From Coriobacteriales bacterium (GTDB lineage Bacteria; Actinomycetota; Coriobacteriia; Coriobacteriales; UBA8131), in the NCBI GenBank assembly GCA_031254905.1, contig JAIRTN010000082.1, positions 1-11,384 on the forward strand: a stretch of DNA of 11,384 nt. Direction: 5' to 3'. The translations under genes were made by a program, and so were the position numbers. This document shows, piece by piece, positions 5,817-11,384 of this stretch. Below the pieces are notes generated by a model. That model was not told the origin of the DNA and searched no databases. It saw only the letters and a list, made by a program, of their open reading frames with translations. Numbering within the stretch: the first letter of the stretch is position 1; each line of letters starts with the position of its first letter.

Positions 5817-5828
5817 GCCCGCGCGGGC
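5817..5828. other. Perfect 12-bp GC palindrome in the operon leader
   Basis: GCCCGCGCGGGC is its own reverse complement and lies 45 bp before the ATG at 5873, downstream of the candidate promoter. It could be a protein-binding site or a small leader hairpin. CTTTT follows shortly after, but the stem is too short for a convincing terminator or attenuator. Confidence 0.35.
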
Positions 5829-5858
5829 GTCTTTTGTCGCGTGCGCGGGGTCCCGTAC

Positions 5859-5864
5859 GGAAGG
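5859..5864 (+). promoter_or_regulatory. Ribosome binding site selecting the ATG at 5873
   Basis: GGAAGG lies 8 nt before the ATG at 5873 and only 2 nt before the in-frame ATG at 5867. The second ATG is therefore the likely start, giving a well-formed lipoprotein signal beginning MKSLR. Confidence 0.65.
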
Positions 5865-5872
5865 TCATGTCT

Positions 5873-7531
5873 ATGAAATCCCTCAGAACCATCATCGCGT
5901 TCGCGCTTTCGCTTATGCTCGCTTTCAGCTTCTTTGGCTGCAAAACAAGCGGGCAACTCGACACACGCGTCGCCGCGAAGGTCAACGGCGTCGACATACT
6001 CGAAGCCGACGTGACCACCCGCATCGAATTTTTCCGCATCGACCAAAGCACCGGCGCTCCAATGAGCGACGAGGCGTGGGCAAAGATGCTCAAAGAAGCG
6101 GGTTTCACCCCCGAAACACTTCGCGAATTCGTCATTCGCAACCACTTCGCCATCTACACGCTCATCGTGCAAAGGGCCAACGAAGCGGGCCTCACAATTG
6201 ACAGTGCGCAGGTAGACAAGACGCTCGCGGACACCAAATCGGGCGTCGAATCCTCGGGCACCAGTTGGGAGGACTACCTCAAATCCATGGGCTATGCCAG
6301 CGAGGCCGCCTACCGCCACGAACTTGAGGCCTTCAGCGTCGCCCAAACCCTTGCCAACGCGGAGGTGGAAAAAGCCATCCCCACGCAGGCGGAAATCGAG
6401 GCCTATGTCAGCGAAAACGCCTCAGCCTACGCCGGCAAGCGCGTTTCCGCGATTTATCTGCCCTTCGACGCCCCTGTTGCGGGCGATGAGAACGCCGAAG
6501 GCGAGGGCGATGGCGAGGAATCCACCGAGAACGAAGGCGAGGAAGAAGAATCAGGCGATAATGGTGAGGAGAACGCTACCTCCGCAGATGCCGTCCGCCC
6601 CAAGGCGGAAGAAGCCCTCGCGAAACTTCGCGAAGGTGTCGATTTTGCCGAAGTCGCCCGGGAATACTCAGAGGCCTACGACGCTGAGAACAACGGCGGA
6701 GACCTCGGTTGGGGTTCCGAAACAACGCTTTCCGATGACGCACGGGCCATCCTCAACTCACTGGCCAAAGACGAATTCTCCGACGTCATCGAAACAAACC
6801 TCGGCAATGAAGCCTCCCCTCAGTATGCCTTCCTCATCCTCAAATGGACCGACGACTTCCCCGTGCCCGAAGACCAAGCAGGGAAGACCGTTGACTTCTC
6901 CACCGTACCCACAGAAATCGCCGAGGCACTGAGCGAAGACCTCGCCAACCAAAAGAAAAACGCGGCACAAGAGGACTTCTTCGCCGGACTTGTCAACTCC
7001 GATGAAATCATCATCAACCCCATGCCGGAGGGTCTTCCCTATGTCGTCGACATGACCCTCGCCGAAGCGAATGATGCCGCCGACCTCGCCAAGATAGGGA
7101 TAACCGACACGGTTGTAGGTACCGGCGTTGCGGCGAAGCAAGGCGACGCGCTCAAAGTTCATTACACCGGCTATCTGGAGGACGGCACCATCTTTGATTC
7201 CTCAATCGGAAGGGGCACGCCCTATGATGTTACGCTCGGCCAAAGCAGCGTCATCCGGGGCTGGGAACTTGGCCTCGTCGGCATGAAGGTTGGCGGCAAG
7301 CGCCAACTCGTCATCCCGCCCGAACTTGCCTACGGTACGACCGGGCAAAACAGCATCCCGCCAAACGCGACGCTGACCTTTGAGATTGAGTTGCTCTCCG
7401 TCAACGGCGACAGCACGGGTTATACCGGAGACGCCCTACAGGACAACGCTGACGGCTCTAGCGACACAGATGCGGACGCGGATGACGCCAACGGCGCCGA
7501 CAGCACCAACACTCCCGCGGGAAGCAACTAA
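5873..7531 (+). CDS. Lipoprotein foldase: SurA/parvulin-like plus FKBP domains
   Basis: A 552-residue, probably membrane-anchored extracytoplasmic protein-folding factor. The signal sequence (1-22) ends in SFFG-C23, a somewhat unusual lipobox with Phe at -3 and -2. Residues 33-180 resemble the SurA/PrsA-type N-terminal chaperone domain (VAAKVNGVDILEADV). Residues 190-326 look like a parvulin-type prolyl isomerase (AIYLPF, GVDFAEVAREYSE, NNGGDLGWGSE), split by an acidic Glu/Gly/Asn-rich insert at about 204-236. Residues 415-511 are a full FKBP domain: VHYTGYLEDGTIFDSS (429-444), VIRGWELGL (460-468), IPPELAYG (481-488) and IPPNATLTFEIELL. The active-site positions Y431, F441, D442, V460, I461, W464 and Y487 are present by alignment from memory. 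An acidic Asp/Ala-rich tail (518-552) ends the protein. Two isomerase folds in one chain is uncommon. It is the first gene of the operon, 18 bp before iorA, which suggests co-transcription without implying shared function. Confidence 0.92.
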   Translation: MKSLRTIIAFALSLMLAFSFFGCKTSGQLDTRVAAKVNGVDILEADVTTRIEFFRIDQSTGAPMSDEAWAKMLKEAGFTPETLREFVIRNHFAIYTLIVQRANEAGLTIDSAQVDKTLADTKSGVESSGTSWEDYLKSMGYASEAAYRHELEAFSVAQTLANAEVEKAIPTQAEIEAYVSENASAYAGKRVSAIYLPFDAPVAGDENAEGEGDGEESTENEGEEEESGDNGEENATSADAVRPKAEEALAKLREGVDFAEVAREYSEAYDAENNGGDLGWGSETTLSDDARAILNSLAKDEFSDVIETNLGNEASPQYAFLILKWTDDFPVPEDQAGKTVDFSTVPTEIAEALSEDLANQKKNAAQEDFFAGLVNSDEIIINPMPEGLPYVVDMTLAEANDAADLAKIGITDTVVGTGVAAKQGDALKVHYTGYLEDGTIFDSSIGRGTPYDVTLGQSSVIRGWELGLVGMKVGGKRQLVIPPELAYGTTGQNSIPPNATLTFEIELLSVNGDSTGYTGDALQDNADGSSDTDADADDANGADSTNTPAGSN

Positions 7532-7549
7532 GGGCCGGGCGCAAACACT

Positions 7550-9487
7550 ATGTCCCTCACCCTGTGCATGGGTAATCAGGCGCTCGCCTTCGCCGCCCTC
7601 AACGCGGGCGTCAATGTGGTAAGCGGCTATCCGGGCACTCCCTCCTCCGAGGTTCTCCAAACCATTTCGGAGCAGGTTATCGCGCGCAAACTCACCGGAA
7701 TACACGTCGAGTGGTCCACCAATGAAAAGGTGGCCCTCGAGGTGGGTGCCGGCGCGGCGTTCGCGGGGGCCCGCGCACTCGTCACCATGAAACAGGTCGG
7801 CCTCAACGTGGCCTCCGATGCCCTCATGTCGCTGCCCTACCTCGGCGTCAAAGGCGGCCTCGTCCTCATCGTCGCCGACGACCCCGGCCCCATCTCCTCC
7901 CAAACCGAGCAGGACACGCGCCAGTTTGCCACCTTCGCAAAAGTGCCCGTCCTCGACCCCTCAACCCCCGAGGAAGCCTACGAGATGGTCAAAAGCGCCT
8001 TCGAGTTATCGGAGCGCCACAAAACACCCGTCATCGTTCGCCCCACCACCCGCATCTGCCACGGAACGGTACCCATGGCCGCGGACATCTCCTACACGCC
8101 CCATCGGCCCGGCGGCTTCGAACGCAACGGGCGCTGGGTGGTTCTCCCGCGCCGCGCCTTCGAAGGGCACCTCGAAATCCATGAGCGCCTGCCCCGCGTC
8201 GCCGCGGAATTCAGCACCAGCCCCTTCAACACGCTCATCAACACCCATCCAAACGCCCCCTCCCACCTCGGCATCGTGGCCGGCGGCATCAGCTACGCCT
8301 ACCTGCACGACGCGCTCGCCCGCCTCAACCAGCGCGACCCCTTCGACGCGCCGGGCCCGCTGCGCCTGCTCAAAATCGGCACGCCCTTCCCCTTCCCCGA
8401 GCAACGCGTCCTCGAATTTCTCGACGGCCTCAGCGAAGTCCTCGTCCTCGAGGAACTCGAGCCTGTCATCGAGCGCTCGCTGCTGCAACTCATCGGCAAG
8501 CACCGCCTACCCGTCAAGCTGCTCGGCAAACTCACGGGCGACACGCCTCAGGCGGGGGAAGACTCGGTTTCTTTAATCATGGAGAAGGTCGGATCCTTTT
8601 GCGGCGTTCCCGTCCCGGCTCCCCCCATCGACGTTACGCCTGCTGGTGGCGGCTCCGCGGCTACCGCGGGCGCGGCCAGCCCGCCTGCGCTGCCCGCGCG
8701 CCCGCCCGTACTCTGCGCCGGCTGTCCGCACCGCGCGTCTTTCTACGCCGTCAAACGCGCTCTGCGAGGACGCGAGGCGGTATTCAGCGGCGACATCGGC
8801 TGCTACACGCTCGGCAACGCTCTACCCCTCGAAATGGTAGACACCTGTATATGTATGGGCGGCGGCTTCACCATCCCTCAGGGTCTGAACTGGGCACAGC
8901 CCGACGTGCTACATCTTGGCTTCGTCGGCGATTCGACCTTCTTCGCCAGCGGGCTTACGGGTGTTTCAAACGCCGTCTACAACAATGCCAAGGTCACGCT
9001 CTGCGTCCTCAATAACGCCACCACGGCCATGACCGGCTCGCAGCCCCATCCCGGCACCGGCAAACGCATGGGGCTGAGCGCCGCGGAAAATGACGCCCAG
9101 CACGCCCTGCGCATACCCGACATTCTGCGCGCCCTCGGCGTTAAGCAGGTTGCAGAAGTCAACCCCTTCGAGTTATCCAAGGCTATCGAGGCCGTACGCA
9201 CCGCAGTGGACTTCGACGGCGTAAGCGCCATCGTCTTTAACGCGCCCTGCGTCACCGTTGCCCCACCGGGGCCCCAGCCCACCATCGACGATGAGCGCTG
9301 TACAAACTGCAAGAGTTGTATTCGCTCCATCGGCTGCCCCGCGCTCGTCGTGCGCGGCGGACAGGTCGTCATCGACGCAACGCTGTGCTACGGCTGCGGC
9401 CTTTGTGTGGACCTCTGCCCCGTCAAGGCCATACAACACACGCAAGATACCAAGCCCGAGCCACCCTCAAAGGCGAAGTCCTCATGA
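7550..9487 (+). CDS. iorA: Indolepyruvate ferredoxin oxidoreductase, alpha subunit
   Basis: A 645-residue TPP-dependent large subunit. With IorB it converts aryl-pyruvates and CoA to aryl-acetyl-CoA and CO2, reducing ferredoxin in the cytoplasm. Domains in order: pyrimidine-binding-type domain (GYPGTPSSEVL 26-36, E54 in HVEWSTNEK, SDALMSLPYLGVKGGLVLIVADDPGPISSQTEQD 89-122); a middle domain (about 240-345); a Pro/Ala/Gly-rich linker (354-386); and the TPP domain (CAGCPHR 389-395, GDIGCYTLG 414-422, GDS 460-462 to NN 488-489, the usual diphosphate/Mg motif). A C-terminal 2[4Fe-4S] ferredoxin domain closes it, with C584, C587, C590 and C596, then C613, C616, C619 and C623. All expected cysteines are present and the length is typical. 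There is no clear SD before the ATG; GGG lies 15 nt upstream, so translation may be coupled to the foldase gene 18 bp earlier. M7 is an alternative start. Substrate preference among indole-, phenyl- and hydroxyphenylpyruvate cannot be told from sequence. Confidence 0.95.
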   Translation: MSLTLCMGNQALAFAALNAGVNVVSGYPGTPSSEVLQTISEQVIARKLTGIHVEWSTNEKVALEVGAGAAFAGARALVTMKQVGLNVASDALMSLPYLGVKGGLVLIVADDPGPISSQTEQDTRQFATFAKVPVLDPSTPEEAYEMVKSAFELSERHKTPVIVRPTTRICHGTVPMAADISYTPHRPGGFERNGRWVVLPRRAFEGHLEIHERLPRVAAEFSTSPFNTLINTHPNAPSHLGIVAGGISYAYLHDALARLNQRDPFDAPGPLRLLKIGTPFPFPEQRVLEFLDGLSEVLVLEELEPVIERSLLQLIGKHRLPVKLLGKLTGDTPQAGEDSVSLIMEKVGSFCGVPVPAPPIDVTPAGGGSAATAGAASPPALPARPPVLCAGCPHRASFYAVKRALRGREAVFSGDIGCYTLGNALPLEMVDTCICMGGGFTIPQGLNWAQPDVLHLGFVGDSTFFASGLTGVSNAVYNNAKVTLCVLNNATTAMTGSQPHPGTGKRMGLSAAENDAQHALRIPDILRALGVKQVAEVNPFELSKAIEAVRTAVDFDGVSAIVFNAPCVTVAPPGPQPTIDDERCTNCKSCIRSIGCPALVVRGGQVVIDATLCYGCGLCVDLCPVKAIQHTQDTKPEPPSKAKSS

Positions 9488-10143
9488 CGCGGCCCTCCGA
9501 CATCATCATCGCCGGGGTCGGCGGCCAAGGGACGGTTCTCGCCTCCAAGCTGCTCGCCCAAGCGGCGCTGTTGGAAGGCCGCATGGTGCGCGCCGCCGAG
9601 ACCATCGGCATGGCCCAGCGCGGCGGCAGCGTCCTCGGCCACGTGCGCATCGCCCCTTCACCCAAGCCCGAAACCACCTCACTCCCCTCGGCCGCGCAAC
9701 GCCGCGCCGACCTCACTCCCCTCTCCCCTCTCGTCCCCCACAAGACGGCTGAACTCCTCATCGGCTTTGAGCCCGGCGAGGCAATTCGGGCGCTTGACTA
9801 CCTGCGTCACGGCGGCACCGTCGTCACCGCCATACAGGCGCTCGAACCAGTAACCGCAAGTTTGGCAAACCTCAGCTACGACGGCAAGGCAGAACTCGAC
9901 TGGCTGCGCGCCTGCAAAAGACGCGGGCGCATCGGCATGCTCATACCCGTCGACGGTGCGGCCCTGTGCGCGGAACTCGGCTCCACGCGTGTCCTCAACA
10001 TCGTCTTGCTCGGTGCCGCCTTGGCAACCGGCAACCTCGATGTGTCGGCGGCAGCGCTCGAAGAAGCCATAGGAATGCTCGTCAAACCTCAGTACGTCAG
10101 CCTCAACCAGACAGCACTAGCACGGGGGATGACCCTGCTATGA
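9484..10143 (+). CDS. iorB: Indolepyruvate ferredoxin oxidoreductase, beta subunit
   Basis: A 219-residue small subunit of the same complex, the gamma-type 2-oxoacid:ferredoxin oxidoreductase domain. Diagnostic parts are IIIAGVGGQGTVLASKLLAQAA (8-29), ETIGMAQRGGSVLGHVRIA (39-57), ELLIGFEPGEAIRAL (90-104), MLIPVDGAALCAELGSTRVLNIVLLGA (152-178) and a C-terminal LNQTALARG. The ATG shares its last bases with the iorA stop (ATGA at 9484-9487), giving translational coupling and roughly equal subunit output. Between HVRIA and the SPLVPHKTAELL segment there is an extra stretch of about 24 residues, rich in Pro, Ser, Thr and Arg. As I recall the family, IorB goes almost directly from the VRIG-like strand to SPLIP. 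The DNA there carries a 14-bp direct repeat. Core motifs are intact, so the subunit should be functional. Confidence 0.94.
   Translation: MTRPSDIIIAGVGGQGTVLASKLLAQAALLEGRMVRAAETIGMAQRGGSVLGHVRIAPSPKPETTSLPSAAQRRADLTPLSPLVPHKTAELLIGFEPGEAIRALDYLRHGGTVVTAIQALEPVTASLANLSYDGKAELDWLRACKRRGRIGMLIPVDGAALCAELGSTRVLNIVLLGAALATGNLDVSAAALEEAIGMLVKPQYVSLNQTALARGMTLL
9676..9723 (+). repeat. 14-bp direct repeat across the extra segment of iorB
   Basis: ACCTCACTCCCCTC occurs exactly at 9676-9689 and 9710-9723, a spacing of 34 bp. Because 34 is not a multiple of three, the two copies are read in different frames (TTSLPS and DLTPLS). It coincides with the segment that looks inserted relative to family IorB proteins, and may mark the duplication that created it. 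Confidence 0.75.
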
Positions 10144-11375
10144 GCATACGAGAGCAGGCTTTTGAGAAGGCGCTGGAACTCGTTGCGGGGATTAAGGATG
10201 CAAGCCCCTTTTACACGCGCAAATACGCCGATATCGACGTGGCACGCGTGCGGACGATTGAGGATTTTTGCGCCCTGCCTCTTACCACAAAGGACGATTT
10301 GCGCGAGGCCTATCCGCTGGGCCTTTCGGCGGTGCCCGCGAGCGAAATTGTGCGCATCCATTCGTCGAGCGGCACAACCGGCACACCCGTCATCATCCCC
10401 TACACCGCCACGGACGTGCGCGATTGGGCTATCATGTTCGCACGCTGTTATGAAATGGCGGGCATCACGAAGGACGACCGCATCCACATCACACCCGGCT
10501 ACGGGCTGTGGACCGCGGGCATCGGGTTTCAACTGGGGGCGGAACTGCTCGGCGCGATGGCCATTCCCATGGGCCCCGGAAACACGGACAAACAGCTTCA
10601 AATGATGATGGACCTCGGCTCCACGGTCCTCGGCGCGACCTCCTCCTACGCGCTGCTGCTTGCCGAAACCATCGCCGAGCGCGGCATAGGCGAGCACATA
10701 AAGCTGCGCAAAGGGGTCATCGGCAGCGAACGCTGGGGCGAGAAAATGCGCGCCCGCATAGCCTCTGAACTGGGCGTAGAACTGCACTACATCTATGGGC
10801 TTACCGAGATTTACGGCCCCGGCATCGGCATCAACTGCGAGGCGCAGGCGGCGATGCACTGTTGGGACGACTACCTCTACCTCGAGATTATCGACCCCGA
10901 CACCGGCAAGGTGCTGCCCGACGGAGAGAGCGGGGAACTGGTGATAACCACGCTACGCAAAGAGGGTGCGCCGCTCATCCGTTACCGCACGCACGACCTG
11001 ACGCGCATCGTGCCCGGCGAGTGCCCCTGCGGCAGCCCCTACACGCGCATCGAGACCTTGATTGGCCGCAGCGACGACATGATAAAGGTCAAGGGGATAA
11101 ACATCTTTCCCGCGCACATCGAAGAATCGCTTGCCGTTACCGAGGGCGCCTCGAGCGAGTATCAGGTGATGATAGACCACCTCAACGGTCGCGACATCAT
11201 GACGGTGTTTTTTGAGACCGGCTCTCCCGAGGAGCACCGCCCCTATATCGAACTCGCACTCGGCCAAGCCATCAAGGACAAGCTGAACCTCTCCGTGCTG
11301 CCCAAGGCCGTCAACCTCGGCGACCTCCCCCGCTCCGAGAAAAAGAGCCAACGCATCTTCGACAACCGCTACTAA
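10140..11375 (+). CDS. paaK: Phenylacetate-CoA ligase family (aryl-acetate AMP-forming ligase)
   Basis: A 411-residue adenylate-forming enzyme of the PaaK type, which joins an aryl-acetate to CoA using ATP (AMP + PPi). Motifs: SSSGTTGTP P-loop (75-83), TPGYGLWTAGIGFQ (118-131), IGSERWGE (194-201), IYGLTEIYGPG (218-228), YRTHD (282-286, the ATP ribose contact), GRSDDMIKVKGINIFP (309-324, hinge) and a C-terminal PRSEKKSQR with the probable catalytic Lys at 402. Cysteines at C233, C241, C295 and C297 could form the structural metal site reported in some PaaK proteins; that is tentative. The length is slightly short for the family, but all motifs are present. The start overlaps the iorB stop (ATGA, 10140-10143). 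Downstream of IorAB it would handle phenyl- or indole-acetyl-CoA, either activating free acids or, in reverse, releasing acid with energy recovery. The direction is not evident from sequence. No terminator is visible in the 9 bp left. Confidence 0.93.
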   Translation: MSIREQAFEKALELVAGIKDASPFYTRKYADIDVARVRTIEDFCALPLTTKDDLREAYPLGLSAVPASEIVRIHSSSGTTGTPVIIPYTATDVRDWAIMFARCYEMAGITKDDRIHITPGYGLWTAGIGFQLGAELLGAMAIPMGPGNTDKQLQMMMDLGSTVLGATSSYALLLAETIAERGIGEHIKLRKGVIGSERWGEKMRARIASELGVELHYIYGLTEIYGPGIGINCEAQAAMHCWDDYLYLEIIDPDTGKVLPDGESGELVITTLRKEGAPLIRYRTHDLTRIVPGECPCGSPYTRIETLIGRSDDMIKVKGINIFPAHIEESLAVTEGASSEYQVMIDHLNGRDIMTVFFETGSPEEHRPYIELALGQAIKDKLNLSVLPKAVNLGDLPRSEKKSQRIFDNRY

Positions 11376-11384
11376 TACCCCTCA

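Noticed and set aside
5549..6346. The MerR reading frame stays open far upstream, which would give a protein of more than 500 residues
   Set aside because: The added part is Cys/Arg-rich and not protein-like, overlaps the foldase gene antisense, and the ATG at 5548 has a good SD just before the HTH domain.

Overview
The window is GC-rich bacterial chromosome, densely packed with genes on both strands. The gene content points to an anaerobe: a ferredoxin-dependent 2-oxoacid oxidoreductase, a B12/radical SAM enzyme, lipoproteins and bacterial-type Shine-Dalgarno (SD) sites. A high-GC Gram-positive anaerobe of the Coriobacteriia type would fit, but this is an inference from gene content and style; no phylogenetic marker is present.

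Left part (1-1760, minus strand). Three genes are read leftwards: a 189-residue membrane protein (1665-1096), a 170-residue membrane protein with a probable PH-like tail (994-482), and the first 70 codons of a lipoprotein (211-1, cut by the window edge). The gap between the last two (212-481) carries hairpins, a hexanucleotide tandem repeat and two copies of an element beginning TGTCATTCGAGCGGAG (minus strand). A 30-bp tandem duplication lies between the two membrane genes.

Middle (1760-4383). A divergent intergenic region with a very C-rich, G-poor leader precedes a stand-alone cobalamin-binding/radical SAM protein (1953-3800, plus) that resembles the uncharacterised Ta0216-type family. It converges on, and overlaps by 56 bp, a minus-strand gene for a secreted or membrane protein (4383-3745).

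Right part (4384-11384). A repeat-filled gap separates that gene from a MerR-family regulator with a GyrI-like effector domain (5548-4706, minus). Divergent from the regulator, a plus-strand operon runs to the window end: a lipoprotein foldase combining parvulin-like and FKBP domains (5873-7531), iorA (7550-9487), iorB (9484-10143) and a phenylacetate-CoA-ligase-type gene, paaK-like (10140-11375). The last three are joined by ATGA stop/start overlaps. IorAB would oxidatively decarboxylate aryl-pyruvates from aromatic amino acids to aryl-acetyl-CoA. The ligase would interconvert aryl-acetyl-CoA and the free acid. The MerR protein is the obvious candidate regulator. The foldase at the head of the operon has no evident link to this chemistry and is one of the odder points here. 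No tRNA, rRNA, CRISPR array or insertion sequence was seen.
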